From assembly GCF_001742745.1 (NCBI RefSeq), contig NZ_MJAK01000001.1, forward strand, positions 1 through 64,000: DNA of 64,000 nt, read 5' to 3'. This document shows positions 1 through 8,936 of this stretch, piece by piece. A program made the translations under genes and the position numbers. A model generated the notes under the pieces. It saw only the letters and a list, made by a program, of their open reading frames with translations, searched no databases and was not told the DNA's origin. The first letter of the stretch is position 1, and each line of letters begins with the position of its first letter. The DNA comes from Curtobacterium sp. ER1/6 (lineage in GTDB: Bacteria; Actinomycetota; Actinomycetes; Actinomycetales; Microbacteriaceae).

Positions 1-106
1 CGGGCTCGCGTCCACTTTGTGGTTCCCGACAGACGATCGGGAATCGAACTGAATACTTCAGCAACGGCTTGAAGGACAGGTTCGGATCCAGGTTTGGGTC
101 GAACAT
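1..106 (+). other. 23S-5S rRNA internal spacer
   Basis: Non-coding stretch directly upstream of the 5S rRNA gene. It shows no coding signal and no tRNA fold, and fits the transcribed spacer between 23S and 5S rRNA. The 23S 3' end should lie just outside the left edge of the window. Confidence 0.6.
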
Positions 107-224
107 GTTCCGGTGGTCATAGCGAGAGGGAAACGCCCGGTCACATTCCGAACCCGGAAGCTAAGCCTCTCAGCGCCGATGGTACTGCAAGGGGGACCTT
201 GTGGGAGAGTAGGACGCCGCCGGA
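107..224 (+). rRNA. rrf: 5S ribosomal RNA
   Basis: A sequence of about 118 nt has the conserved 5S features: the internal CGAACCCGGAAGCTAAG-type loop region and the GGGAGAGTAGGACGCCGCC 3' part. The 5' end (GTTCCGGTGG) pairs with the 3' end (CCGCCGGAC) to form helix I. It is the last gene of an rRNA operon and is followed by a strong hairpin terminator. The ends may be off by 1-3 bases. Confidence 0.95.
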
Positions 225-245
225 CTCACCTTTGCAACACCAGGG

Positions 246-275
246 AACCCCTGACCATCCGCGGTCAGGGGTTTC
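246..275 (+). terminator. rRNA operon terminator
   Basis: AACCCCTGACC at 246-256 pairs perfectly with GGTCAGGGGTT at 263-273 around a 6-base loop and is followed by a short T run. It ends the rRNA transcript about 20 bases after the 5S gene. Confidence 0.85.
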
Positions 276-335
276 CTGCGTTCCCGGGGCGATCCACAGG
301 AGTTCGACCGACTGCGGCGCACGAGGGCACGCCGG

Positions 336-341
336 TAGGAT
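336..341 (+). promoter_or_regulatory. -10 element of gltX
   Basis: TAGGAT lies 9 bases before the gltX ATG. The spacing predicts a transcript starting at or very near the start codon. Confidence 0.5.
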
Positions 342-350
342 CGGGGGGTC

Positions 351-1844
351 ATGACTGCGCCATTCACCAACGCCACCGGCTCCGACGTCCGAGTCCGCTT
401 CTGCCCGAGTCCGACGGGGACCCCGCACGTGGGCCTCATCCGGACCGCGCTCTTCAACTGGGCGTACGCACGCCACACCGGCGGCAAGCTCGTCTTCCGC
501 ATCGAGGACACCGATGCTGCGCGCGACAGCGAGGAGTCGTACCAGCAGATCCTGGACGCGCTGCGGTGGCTCCGGCTGGACTGGGACGAGGGCGTCGAGG
601 TCGGCGGTCCGCACGGGCCGTACCGGCAGTCGGAGCGCTCGGACGTCTACGACGAGGTCATCGGGAAGCTCAAGGCCGCCGGGCACGTGTACGAGTCGTA
701 CGTCACGCCGGAGGAGATGGAGGCGCGCAACCGCGCCGCTGGCCGCGACCCGAAGCAGGGCTACGACAACCACGAGCGCGACCTGACCGAGGCCGAGCGG
801 CAGGCGTTCCGCGACGAGGGTCGTGAGCCGGCGCTGCGACTCCGCGTGCCGGACCGCGACCTGAGCTTCGACGACCTGGTGCGCGGCGAGATCACGTTCA
901 AGCAGGGGACGTTCCCGGACTTCGTGGTCGTCCGTCCGAACGGCAAGCCGCTCTACACGTTCACCAACCCGGTGGACGACGCCCTGATGGGCATCACGCA
1001 CGTGCTGCGCGGCGAGGACCTCCTGTCGTCGACCCCGCGCCAGATCGCCCTGTACGAGGCGCTCGTCGAGGTCGGCATCACCGAGTTCGTCCCCCTCTTC
1101 GGGCACCTGCCCTACGTGATGGGCGAGGGCAACAAGAAGTTGTCCAAGCGCGACCCGGAGTCGAACCTCTTCCACCACCGCGCTGCCGGCATGGTGCCCG
1201 AGGGTCTCCTCAACTACCTCGCGCTGCTCGGCTGGTCGATCGGCCCGGACCGCGACGTCTTCTCGTCCGACGAGATGGTCGCGGCGTTCGACGTCGTCGA
1301 CGTCAACCCGAACCCCGCCCGGTTCGACCACAAGAAGGCCGAGTCGATCAACGGCGACCACATCCGCCTGCTGCCGGCGGACGAGTTCCGTGCGCGCCTG
1401 GTGCCCTACCTGGCCGACCACCTGTCCGACCCGCTGACGGCGGAGCAGGAGCGGGTGCTCACCGCGGCCGCTCCGCTCGTGCAGGAGCGCATGCAGCTCC
1501 TCGGGGAAGCTCCTGGCATGCTCGGCTTCCTCTTCACCGCGGACGACGCGCTCGTGGTCGAGGACGACGCCCTGGCGACCCTCAAGGCCGATGCGGGCGA
1601 CGTCCTCCGTGCGGGCGTCACGGCGCTCGAGGGGGTCACCGACTGGACGACCGCGTCCATCGAGGCGGCCCTGCGCGAGGCGCTCATCGACGGCATGGGG
1701 CTCAAGCCCCGGGTGGCCTTCGGGCCGCTCCGTGTCGCCGTGTCCGGCCGGCGCGTGAGCCCGCCGCTCTTCGAGTCGATGGAGATCCTCGGCAAGGACT
1801 CCACGCTGACGCGCCTGCGCCTGCGCCGGCTCGCGGACCGCTGA
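351..1844 (+). CDS. gltX: Glutamyl-tRNA synthetase
   Basis: Class I aminoacyl-tRNA synthetase that charges tRNA-Glu in the cytosol, and in many actinobacteria also tRNA-Gln for later amidation. The 497-aa protein has the usual length. The N-terminal [11 protein letters not shown] stretch carries the HIGH-like motif (HVGL, residues 26-29). The KMSKS-like motif is KLSKR at 263-267. The C-terminal third is the helical anticodon-binding region. The ATG at 351 is favoured because family homology starts immediately after it and a -10 hexamer sits 9 bases upstream. The next gene begins 7 bases after the stop, so the two are probably co-transcribed, followed by tRNA-Gln. Confidence 0.97.
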   Translation: MTAPFTNATGSDVRVRFCPSPTGTPHVGLIRTALFNWAYARHTGGKLVFRIEDTDAARDSEESYQQILDALRWLRLDWDEGVEVGGPHGPYRQSERSDVYDEVIGKLKAAGHVYESYVTPEEMEARNRAAGRDPKQGYDNHERDLTEAERQAFRDEGREPALRLRVPDRDLSFDDLVRGEITFKQGTFPDFVVVRPNGKPLYTFTNPVDDALMGITHVLRGEDLLSSTPRQIALYEALVEVGITEFVPLFGHLPYVMGEGNKKLSKRDPESNLFHHRAAGMVPEGLLNYLALLGWSIGPDRDVFSSDEMVAAFDVVDVNPNPARFDHKKAESINGDHIRLLPADEFRARLVPYLADHLSDPLTAEQERVLTAAAPLVQERMQLLGEAPGMLGFLFTADDALVVEDDALATLKADAGDVLRAGVTALEGVTDWTTASIEAALREALIDGMGLKPRVAFGPLRVAVSGRRVSPPLFESMEILGKDSTLTRLRLRRLADR

Positions 1845-1851
1845 CGCCGCC

Positions 1852-2817
1852 GTGGTGACCGCTGCGGGGGAGCACGACGCGGACGGCCCCCTGGTCGTCG
1901 ACGTCGCCGTGATCGGCGCCGGTCCGGCCGGGCTGAGCGCTGCGCTCAACCTGGTCCGGGCGCGGCGGACGGTGCTGCTCGTGGACGCCAACCGACCGCG
2001 GAACGCCGCGACCCTGCGGTCGCACGGGTTCCTCACGCGGGACGGCATCTCGCCGCTCGAGCTGCGGAAGCTCGGGCGGGAGGAGGTGGAGGCCTACCCC
2101 GAGGCGACCGTCGTGCAGTCGGTGGTCGACCGGGTCGCCCGCGACGGTGACGGCTGGGCCGTGCACGGGACCCACCGCGGGGCGGAGTTCCACGCCCGTG
2201 CGCGCGCCGTCGTGGTGGCGACCGGGCTCCGGGAGGAGTTCCCCGCGCTGCCGTCCCTGCGGGCCTTCTACGGCACGTCCGTGCACAGCTGCGTCGAGTG
2301 CGACGGGTACGAGCACGGCGGCGCGTCGCTGGCGTTCCTCTGCGAGACGGCGGACGTGGTCGACCGAGCGCTGCTCGTCGCGTCGTGGACCGACGACCTG
2401 GTGGTCTACACGAACGGCACTGCGACCCTCGACGAGCGAGGACGGGCACGCCTGGCGGCCGCCGGCGTCCTGGTCGACGAGCGGCCCGTCGCCGACCTCG
2501 AGGGGGACCGGACGGGCCTGACGGGGGTCCGCCTCGCCGACGGCGACGTGCGGGCGCACACGGGCGCGTTCGTCCGCCCGCTGTGGCACGCGGACCTCGA
2601 CTGGATCGACGCGCCGCTGGACCGCGACGCCGACGGGCTCGTACGCGTCGACCGGCTCGGACGGACCGGCGTCCCGGGTCTGTACGCGGTGGGCGACGTG
2701 ACCCCGCCGGGGCCGGAGCAGCTCGTCGTGGCGGCCGGTCACGGAGCGTCCACGGCGGCTGCGGTGCACCGCGACCTCGTCGGTGGTCTCGAGGACCTCC
2801 GGGATGCTGTACAGTAG
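1852..2817 (+). CDS. Thioredoxin-reductase-like FAD oxidoreductase
   Basis: A 321-aa flavoprotein of the pyridine-nucleotide disulfide oxidoreductase fold. The N-terminal FAD site is GAGPAG (22-27), and GDVTPPGPEQL near the C-terminus is the second FAD-binding motif. CVEC at 147-150, followed by DGYE, aligns with the redox-active CATC of thioredoxin reductase. The NADPH-binding GGGxSA motif expected just after it is replaced by FLCETAD. The enzyme may therefore take electrons from something other than NADPH, as ferredoxin- or flavin-dependent thioredoxin reductases do; this is inference. It starts at GTG 1852 (GTG 1855 is also possible), 7 bases after gltX. The physiological partner is unknown. 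Confidence 0.8.
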   Translation: MVTAAGEHDADGPLVVDVAVIGAGPAGLSAALNLVRARRTVLLVDANRPRNAATLRSHGFLTRDGISPLELRKLGREEVEAYPEATVVQSVVDRVARDGDGWAVHGTHRGAEFHARARAVVVATGLREEFPALPSLRAFYGTSVHSCVECDGYEHGGASLAFLCETADVVDRALLVASWTDDLVVYTNGTATLDERGRARLAAAGVLVDERPVADLEGDRTGLTGVRLADGDVRAHTGAFVRPLWHADLDWIDAPLDRDADGLVRVDRLGRTGVPGLYAVGDVTPPGPEQLVVAAGHGASTAAAVHRDLVGGLEDLRDAVQ

Positions 2818-2862
2818 TTGATCGTGCCCCGGACAACGGGGAACACGAGGCCGACAGGCCTT

Positions 2863-2934
2863 TGGGGTATGGTGTAATTGGCAACACAGCGGTTTCTGGT
2901 ACCGTCGTTCTTGGTTCGAGTCCAGGTACCCCAG
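2863..2934 (+). tRNA. tRNA-Gln (CTG)
   Basis: A 72-nt cloverleaf. Acceptor TGGGGTA (2863-2869) pairs with TACCCCA (2927-2933). The T-loop GGTTCGAGTCC is present, and the anticodon loop TTCTGGT places CTG at 2896-2898. CCA is not encoded. It lies 45 bases after the flavoprotein gene and ends in its own hairpin terminator. Confidence 0.95.
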
Positions 2935-2940
2935 CTCGAG

Positions 2941-2970
2941 AAAGGCCCCCGGGAGATCCCGGGGGCCTTT
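2941..2970 (+). terminator. Terminator after tRNA-Gln
   Basis: AAAGGCCCCCGGG (2941-2953) and CCCGGGGGCCTTT (2958-2970) form a perfect 13-bp stem with a 4-base loop and a T run at its 3' edge. Because it is symmetric it could also stop transcription from the left-facing gene beyond it. Confidence 0.85.
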
Positions 2971-3048
2971 CGCGTTGCTCGACGCGTGGATGTCCGTCGC
3001 TGGACGGTGGACACGCCCGACCGCCGTTCGAGGCGGAGATCCGGACGG

Positions 3049-3927
3049 TCAGTTCGCCTGGCGGTACGCCACGACCCAGTCGACGAGCACGTGTCCCGCG
3101 GAGTCGGTCGGCACGCGACGGTCGTCGACCGTGGTCTCGGCCTGCAGTGTCACGCGCATCGGCGTCGAGGGCACGGCGCCGGTCGTGCTCGCGACGAGTT
3201 CCCCGTCCCACCAGAAGCGCACCGCCTCCGCGGTCCACTCCATCGTGGCGACGTGCCAGTCCTCCTGGCCCCCGGGGATCGTGGGGGCGTCCTCGGGCAG
3301 GAACGTCATCTTGCCGGTCGAGTGGTCGAGGCTGCCCGGCACGGCCGAGACCGGGCGCACGTCACCGCCGAGGTCGCCCTCGGGCCAGTCGATCTCGCCC
3401 TCGTCCCAGTTGCCGGAGAGCGGCCAGAGGAGCATCACGAACTTGTAGCCGGGCACGTCGTCGGCGCGGTAGCGGATCGACACGCGCTGGTGCGTGTACG
3501 ACCGGTACCCGGCCGGCAGGACCGTCGCGACGAGCGGTTGACCACCCTCGGAGCGCAGGTGCAGGTCGAGGACGGAGTCGTGCACGGAGACGACCTCGTC
3601 CGGGTGGTACAGCCCCTTGCCGGAGGTGTCGCGGATGCCGGTGTACTGCGCCATCGCCGGGTAGACCGAGAGGAGCTGCCCGTGCGCGGCGTCACGGTCG
3701 AAGTCCTGTGCCAGGTACGGCACCCAGCGGACGCCGTCCTCCTCGAGCGCGCCGGTCGGCATGCGCTCGGCCTCGGCCCGGTCGGCACGACGGGCGCTCG
3801 TCGGCAGCACGACGGCGACGGTCCCGGTCAGCGCCGCGGCGCCGACGAGCCCGGCGACGACCGCGCCGCGCTGCAGCACGGAGCGTCGGGTGTGCAGCCG
3901 GTGGCGCGCACCGGGTTCATGCTGCAC
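3049..3927 (-). CDS. Secreted GH16-type glycoside hydrolase
   Basis: A 292-aa exported protein with a twin-arginine-type signal (RRSVLQ at 14-19 followed by an Ala/Val-rich hydrophobic run to about 40). The catalytic GH16 signature ExDxxE appears as GEIDWPEGD, with E178, D180 and E183. Beta-sandwich-like strands surround it, and the tail VDWVVAYR is typical of laminarinase-like concanavalin folds. Members cut beta-1,3/1,4-glucans or remodel exopolysaccharide; the substrate here is not predictable. It starts at GTG 3927, inside the end of the upstream membrane-protein gene (11-base overlap), so the two are translationally coupled. Its place in the polysaccharide block suggests it trims or releases that polymer. 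Confidence 0.82.
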   Translation of the reverse strand: MQHEPGARHRLHTRRSVLQRGAVVAGLVGAAALTGTVAVVLPTSARRADRAEAERMPTGALEEDGVRWVPYLAQDFDRDAAHGQLLSVYPAMAQYTGIRDTSGKGLYHPDEVVSVHDSVLDLHLRSEGGQPLVATVLPAGYRSYTHQRVSIRYRADDVPGYKFVMLLWPLSGNWDEGEIDWPEGDLGGDVRPVSAVPGSLDHSTGKMTFLPEDAPTIPGGQEDWHVATMEWTAEAVRFWWDGELVASTTGAVPSTPMRVTLQAETTVDDRRVPTDSAGHVLVDWVVAYRQAN

Positions 3928-6112
3928 GGGTGACCTCGTAGATGCGGACGCCGTCGCGGTCGTACCGGAGGGTGCCGTCGGCGGCGACGGACCGCTCGAG
4001 GGCGTCGACCTCCGCGCCGGTGAGGACGCCGCGCCGCACGACGTCGGTGCGCTCGGTGTCCGAGAACACGACCCAGTCGTCCCCGCCGTGGGACCGTCCG
4101 GCGATCGCGTCGTCGAGGTCGGCCGGGGTCATCGCGCCGTGGTACCAGGGCATCATGTCGCTCAGGGACAGCACCTGCCCCCAGCGCTCGAGGTAGGCGG
4201 GGTAGTCGGCACCGATGATCGCGGGGAACCCGCCGACCGTGGTGAGCGTGTCGTCCGCCGCGAACCGGCCGTCGAGCCAGCGTGCGGCGGTGACCTCGCT
4301 CGCGGGCGTCTGGTTCGCCTGCTCCGCCTGGAAAGTCGTCCCGACGAAGAGCAGGGCCGTGACGGTGACCAGCGCCCCGGTCGCGGCCAGGCGGAGTCGT
4401 CGTCCGTGCAGGGCGTGGACGGCGGCGATCGCGAGGAAGGGCGCGGAGAAGAGCACGACACGGAACTTCGCCTCGCCGCCGTAGCTCTGCCCGAGGACGA
4501 GGACGACGGGGCAGGCCGCGAGCCAGAGGACGAGCAGGGCGCGCTGCCCGTGACCGGCCCGCACCGAGCGGACCAGGCCGACCAGGGCGACGACCGCGAC
4601 GAGCGCGGTGAGCGCCAGGACCCCGCGACTCTGCAGGGTGGTCGCGAGCGACGGGATGGCGATCGACGTCGAGGCGGCGGTGACGTTGCTGACCGGGTCG
4701 AAGCCGGTGGTCAGCCCGAACTTCTCCTGCACGTAGTCGAGGTTCGGCAGCAGGTAGAGCAGCGGAGCGGCGCCGACCGGCAGCGCGATCCACCAGGGGC
4801 GCACGACGCCGACGAGGACGAGGGGGACGAGCGCGGCCACGAGCACGAACGGCGTGAGCTGGTGCGACGCGGTGATGACGGCCTGCAGCAGGACGACGAG
4901 CACGACGGCGGTGACGGTCGCGGTGCGTGGTGCCGGTGCGACCGCCGGCACGACGGGTGCACGACGGGCCCGCAGCACCCGGGAGACCCCGCCGACCAGT
5001 CTCAGGCCGAGGGCGTTCGGCGCCCGGCGGAGGGTGGTCAGGACGACGAGCACGGCCGCGAGGAAGAGCGCGAACGCGAGTGCCTGCGGCGAGTAGTAGT
5101 CCTGCCCGACCCAGTTCGCCGCGCTGAAGAGCACCGCGGCGGTGACGGCCCAGCGGCCACGCAGGCCGAGTGCCCGCGCGATGCCGAACACCAGGGCGCC
5201 GTCGAGCAGCGCGAACGCGACCTCGACGTACCGCACCGGGTCGGACGGGTCGGCGGTGCCGGTCGCGGCGCCGAGGAAGGCACTCATCGAGAAGAAGCCC
5301 GGCCACCGGTTGTAGATGTCGATCGTCGGGTCGACCGACCCGTGCTGCTGGATGTACGCGGTGACCGCGATGTGCTTGAAGACCCACGGCGGACGGGGTT
5401 CGGCAGCCACGAGGTTCGCGGTGCCGTACGCGACGACGACGAGCACGGCCGCCGACACGACCCGCAGCGCCGCGGGGAAGCGACGGTCGACCAGGGCGGT
5501 GACCGTCACGGCGAGGACCGCCCCGGCTCCGAGCCACCACGTCGGGGCGACGGCGAGGAGCAGGCCCCACTCGCCGAGGGCGGTCGCGTCGGTCTGTGCG
5601 GTGCCGACGGCCCACAGCGCCGTTCCGGTCACGAGCACGCCGCCGCCGACCACGAGTCGGACGAGCGTGCCCTCGTGCCGGGCGGCCCAGGCGGCACGGA
5701 CCGCTCCGGCGAGCGTGGCGCGCTGGCCCGCGCGGACGGTGACCACACCGTGCGCCAGGGCCGCCCAGCCGCTCACGACGAGGACGAACCCCGCCGCCGG
5801 CACCGGGGTCCACCGGTCGGTCCACACCATGACGAGCGCGACGACGGCGTCGACGGCCGCGCTCGTGGCGACGACGAGCGCAGCGCGCCCGACCGGCTCG
5901 GTCAGGCGCAACGGCCGCACGAGGGCGAGCCCCGGGACGACGAGGAGCGCGGCGAGGACGACACCCGTCCGCACCGGTCCCGTCGCACCGGTCACGAGGA
6001 GCGCGGTCGCGAGGAACGCGAGCGCCGCGGCGGCGAGGGACGGCACGGGGGAGCGGGGGACCACCCGGGCAGGCCGGAGCACGACCCGGTCCGGGGTCGT
6101 GGTCGCGGTCAC
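3917..6112 (-). CDS. Polytopic membrane protein, probable polysaccharide polymerase or glycosyltransferase
   Basis: A 731-aa integral membrane protein with more than ten hydrophobic segments, several of them long Ala/Val/Leu runs. The SAANWVGQDYYSPQA stretch between helices resembles motifs in large actinobacterial membrane proteins of glycan assembly (GT-C-like or O-antigen-polymerase-like). About 130 C-terminal residues form a soluble, probably extracellular domain. The upstream half of its frame in the window is shadow sequence; the GTG at 6112 begins a plausible N-terminus just before the first membrane segment. It is coupled to the GH16 gene downstream. The specific reaction cannot be assigned. 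Confidence 0.7.
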   Translation of the reverse strand: MTATTTPDRVVLRPARVVPRSPVPSLAAAALAFLATALLVTGATGPVRTGVVLAALLVVPGLALVRPLRLTEPVGRAALVVATSAAVDAVVALVMVWTDRWTPVPAAGFVLVVSGWAALAHGVVTVRAGQRATLAGAVRAAWAARHEGTLVRLVVGGGVLVTGTALWAVGTAQTDATALGEWGLLLAVAPTWWLGAGAVLAVTVTALVDRRFPAALRVVSAAVLVVVAYGTANLVAAEPRPPWVFKHIAVTAYIQQHGSVDPTIDIYNRWPGFFSMSAFLGAATGTADPSDPVRYVEVAFALLDGALVFGIARALGLRGRWAVTAAVLFSAANWVGQDYYSPQALAFALFLAAVLVVLTTLRRAPNALGLRLVGGVSRVLRARRAPVVPAVAPAPRTATVTAVVLVVLLQAVITASHQLTPFVLVAALVPLVLVGVVRPWWIALPVGAAPLLYLLPNLDYVQEKFGLTTGFDPVSNVTAASTSIAIPSLATTLQSRGVLALTALVAVVALVGLVRSVRAGHGQRALLVLWLAACPVVLVLGQSYGGEAKFRVVLFSAPFLAIAAVHALHGRRLRLAATGALVTVTALLFVGTTFQAEQANQTPASEVTAARWLDGRFAADDTLTTVGGFPAIIGADYPAYLERWGQVLSLSDMMPWYHGAMTPADLDDAIAGRSHGGDDWVVFSDTERTDVVRRGVLTGAEVDALERSVAADGTLRYDRDGVRIYEVTRAA

Positions 6113-6422
6113 GGAGCGACCACCGGGGTCGTACGACGCATCGGGCGTTCCTTCGTGTCGGGCGGCGTCCCGGGGTGGGGCGCGGGGCCGCCGGCGGGCC
6201 GGCGGAGCGGTCGGGCACGCGCCGACGGCGAGTCCGGCCGAGGCGGCGTGTCAAGGCACGGTACCCACGGCCGCCGCCGCCCCACGAGGTCCGTCCTGGC
6301 ACTGTGCGGGTGCCCTGCGGCATTGCGGGATCACGCACGGCCGAGCCGCTCCGGGCGAGGGGAACCGCACGCTCCGGGGACCGGCGTTGACGGGCGTCCG
6401 AGCCTCCGGGGACCGTGGGCGC
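6113..6422. other. Divergent intergenic region
   Basis: About 310 bases between a left-facing membrane-protein gene and a right-facing glycosyltransferase gene. The right end holds the rightward promoter described separately. No convincing ORF, repeat or RNA is visible in the remainder, and the leftward promoter is not obvious. Confidence 0.6.
6387..6416 (+). promoter_or_regulatory. Promoter of GT2 gene at 6423
   Basis: TTGACG (6387-6392) and GACCGT (6411-6416) are separated by 18 bases. The ATG follows 6 bases after the -10, so the message is probably leaderless. Confidence 0.5.
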
Positions 6423-7754
6423 ATGACCTCCACCGCGTCACGACCGTCGTCGTCCCGTCTCGTGCTCGAGCGCCCGATGACGAGCCCCGAGCCGCCGACC
6501 TGGTCCGGTGCCGTGTGGGTCGGCGCCGTCGACGTGCACGCGGTGCCCACCGACGACGCCCCGGTCCCGCTCACGGACGCCGCCGGTCACCGCACCGCAC
6601 GGCTGCTCGTGCGCGAGGGCGCCTCGCCGCGCGGCTTCGTCGACCTGCCCGTCACCGACGGTGCCGTCGACGCCGCCGCCCTCCGTGCCGCGGTCGCCGC
6701 ACTCCCGGCCGCCGAGCACCCGCCGGTCCCGGTCCACCTGCCCCGCACGAGCGTCGTCCTGTGCACCCGGGACCGTGCCGACCAGCTCGCCGCGGCGCTG
6801 CGGTCGGTGCTCGCCGTCGACCACCCCGACCTCGAGGTCGTCGTCGTCGACAACGCCCCGTCGGACGACGCCACCCGGCGCCTCGTGACCGCACCCGGCA
6901 CGGACCCGCGTGTCCGGTACGTGCTCGAACCCGTCCCCGGGCTCTCGAGCGCGCGGAACGCCGGTGTCCGCGCGGCCCGCGGCGAGGTCGTCGCCTTCAC
7001 CGACGACGACGTCGTCGTCGACCCCGGCTGGCTCCGCGCCCTCGCCTCCGGGTTCGCCCGCGGCGAGGACGTCGTCTGCGTCAGCGGCCTGGTCGCCAGC
7101 GGCGAGCTCCGGACGCCGGCGCAGCGGTGGTTCGACGAGCGGGTGACGTGGTCGCGCAACCTGACGCCGCGGGTCTTCCGCCTCTCGGCACCCCCCGCGG
7201 ACCGCCCGCTCTTCCCGTTCTCGGTCGGCGACTACGGCACCGGTGCGAACTTCGCCGTGCGGCGGGACGCCGTCCTCGCCCTCGGCGGGTTCGACGAGGC
7301 CCTCGGGGTCGGCACGGTGACCGGTGGCGGCGAGGACATCGACATGTTCGCCCGTGTCGTGCTCGACGGCTCGGCACTCGTCGTCGAGCCGTCCGCCCTC
7401 GTCTGGCACCGGCACCGCGCGGACCTCGCCGCGCTCCGCACCCAGGCCGTCGGCTACGGCACCGGGCTCGGTGCGTGGTTGACGAAGACGGCACTCCGGC
7501 CGCGCACGCTCGGGATGGCCCTGGTCCGTGCCCCGCGCGCGCTCCGGCACCTGCTCGGCGGTCCCGTCGCGCCGGTCGCGGAGCCCGGCGGGGTCCCGGC
7601 CGCCGCACCCGCCGCCGGCGACGACGCCTTCGACCGCGAGGTCGCGGCGGTGCGGGGCACCGAGCTGCGCGCCGTCCTCCGCGGGGTCACCCGGTACGCC
7701 CGCTCACGTCGCGTCGTGCGCGCGCGTGCCGCCGCTGCGCGCCGCGCGGTCTGA
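6423..7754 (+). CDS. GT2 family glycosyltransferase with N-terminal extension
   Basis: A 443-aa family 2 (GT-A) transferase. A roughly 110-residue N-terminal extension precedes the nucleotide-sugar domain, which starts at TSVVLCTRDRADQL. The DxD-like metal motif is FTDDDVVVD, and the acceptor-side motif GGGEDIDMF contains the conserved ED. The same two-part design and motif order recurs in the 445-aa protein at 12992-14329 (TPAQ.W, GAN.A.RR, GGFD..LG, GGED..MF), so the two are paralogues. No membrane helix is evident. It probably adds a sugar to a lipid-linked glycan in the cytoplasm. The ATG at 6423 fits the promoter; ATG 6477 is an alternative. Confidence 0.85.
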   Translation: MTSTASRPSSSRLVLERPMTSPEPPTWSGAVWVGAVDVHAVPTDDAPVPLTDAAGHRTARLLVREGASPRGFVDLPVTDGAVDAAALRAAVAALPAAEHPPVPVHLPRTSVVLCTRDRADQLAAALRSVLAVDHPDLEVVVVDNAPSDDATRRLVTAPGTDPRVRYVLEPVPGLSSARNAGVRAARGEVVAFTDDDVVVDPGWLRALASGFARGEDVVCVSGLVASGELRTPAQRWFDERVTWSRNLTPRVFRLSAPPADRPLFPFSVGDYGTGANFAVRRDAVLALGGFDEALGVGTVTGGGEDIDMFARVVLDGSALVVEPSALVWHRHRADLAALRTQAVGYGTGLGAWLTKTALRPRTLGMALVRAPRALRHLLGGPVAPVAEPGGVPAAAPAAGDDAFDREVAAVRGTELRAVLRGVTRYARSRRVVRARAAAARRAV

Positions 7755-8105
7755 CGCCTGCCGAGGCGCCGCACCAGCCCACCACCCGTCGGACGGGAGG
7801 CGCGCGGTGCGGCCGCCACGCGCCTCCCGTCCGTGCCGTACCGACTGTTCCGTGCACCGTCCCGATCCGCGCGTGGTTGCGGGTTTCCGTACGACGCGTG
7901 GCGGGGCCGCAACGCACCTCGCGCCGCATTGACCGACGGTGGCGGTGCGGACGAAGGTGGGAACGCCCAGGGAACGGTGTACCCCCGTTCCGGACGGCCG
8001 CCGAGGTCACTGCCTCGCCGCCGGAACCCCTCGTCCCGCCGTCGCCCACCCAGCGACGGGCACCCCGGGACCCTGCCAGCGCCGCCTGAACCCGACAGGA
8101 GCACC
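7755..8105. other. Intergenic region between two GT2 genes
   Basis: About 350 bases without a gene. It contains a copy of the GACGGGAGG palindrome family (7791-7832) and a smaller dyad, GGAACGG/CCGTTCC, at 7971-7991. TTGACC at 7929-7934 could be a -35 box for the gene at 8106, but no good -10 partner was found. CAGGAG at 8096-8101 is the ribosome-binding site for 8106. Confidence 0.5.
7791..7832. repeat. GACGGGAGG palindrome, copy 1
   Basis: GGACGGGAGGCGCG (7791-7804) is perfectly complementary to 7819-7832. The copy lies 37 bases after the stop of the first GT2 gene and probably terminates it. There is no T tract. It belongs to a family of eight copies in this window. Confidence 0.85.
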
Positions 8106-8936
8106 ATGACCACCACCGTCCGGCCCCGCGAACCCCGCGTCTCGGTCGTCATCCCCGCCCGGAACGAGGCGCGGAACCTCGAGATCATCCTGCCGATGCT
8201 GCCCGCCGTGCACGAGGTGATCCTCGTCGACGGCAACTCGGTCGACGACACCATCGCCACCGCCCAGCGGCTCATGCCCGGCATCACGGTCGTCCAGCAG
8301 ACCCGCAAGGGCAAGGGCAACGCCCTGGCCTGCGGGTTCGAGGCGGTCACCGGCGACGTCGTCGTCATGTTCGACGCCGACTGCTCCGCCGACGCCGCCG
8401 AGATCCCCCGCTTCGTCGACGCGCTCGTCGCCGGGGCGGACGTCGCCAAGGGCACGCGGTACGCGCCCGGCGGCGGCAGCGACGACATCACGGTGATCCG
8501 GGGCCTCGGCAACAAGGGGCTCAACATGATCTCGAACCTGCTGCTCCGCGCGAAGTACACCGACCTCTGCTACGGCTACAACGCCTTCTGGGCGGACACG
8601 CTGCCGACGGTCGGCCTGCTGTCCTCGACGCTCCCGCAGCCCACCGACGGGTCGATGCGCTGGGGCGACGGCTTCGAGATCGAGACGATCCTGACCTGCC
8701 GCTGGTCGGCGGCCGGGTTCCGCATCACCGAGGTGCCGAGCCACGAGAAGCTCCGCGTGCACGGCACGAGCAACCTCAACGCCGTGAGCGACGGCATCCG
8801 CGTCCTGACGTCGATCATGCACGAGCGCCGTCGTGCCCGCGAGGTCGCCGCCCGCGCCCGCCTCGCACCGACCCCGGTGCGCGCCCGGCCCGTGGTCGAG
8901 CCCGTCGCCGTCCTCGACGAGGAAGCCGCCGCGTGA
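8106..8936 (+). CDS. GT2 family glycosyltransferase (dolichyl-phosphate-mannose-synthase-like)
   Basis: A 276-aa GT2 enzyme that opens with the classical VSVVIPARNEARNLE nucleotide-sugar site. It continues with ILVDGNSVDDT, KGKGNALACGF and MFDADCSAD (the DxD metal motif), the usual pattern of polyprenyl-phosphate sugar transferases that load a sugar onto undecaprenyl phosphate. WGDGFEIET near 200 is the conserved acceptor-side acidic motif. No C-terminal membrane helix is seen, so it is probably peripheral. ATG 8106 has a CAGGAG ribosome-binding site. The next glycosyltransferase starts 4 bases before its stop codon ends, so the two form an operon. Confidence 0.88.
   Translation: MTTTVRPREPRVSVVIPARNEARNLEIILPMLPAVHEVILVDGNSVDDTIATAQRLMPGITVVQQTRKGKGNALACGFEAVTGDVVVMFDADCSADAAEIPRFVDALVAGADVAKGTRYAPGGGSDDITVIRGLGNKGLNMISNLLLRAKYTDLCYGYNAFWADTLPTVGLLSSTLPQPTDGSMRWGDGFEIETILTCRWSAAGFRITEVPSHEKLRVHGTSNLNAVSDGIRVLTSIMHERRRAREVAARARLAPTPVRARPVVEPVAVLDEEAAA

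Noticed and set aside
3761-8089. A 1442-codon open frame on the plus strand, and similarly long frames such as 44128-49206 minus
   Set aside because: They run antisense or out of frame to well-supported genes and have the Arg/Pro/Gly-rich composition of shadow frames in high-GC DNA. No family motif is visible.
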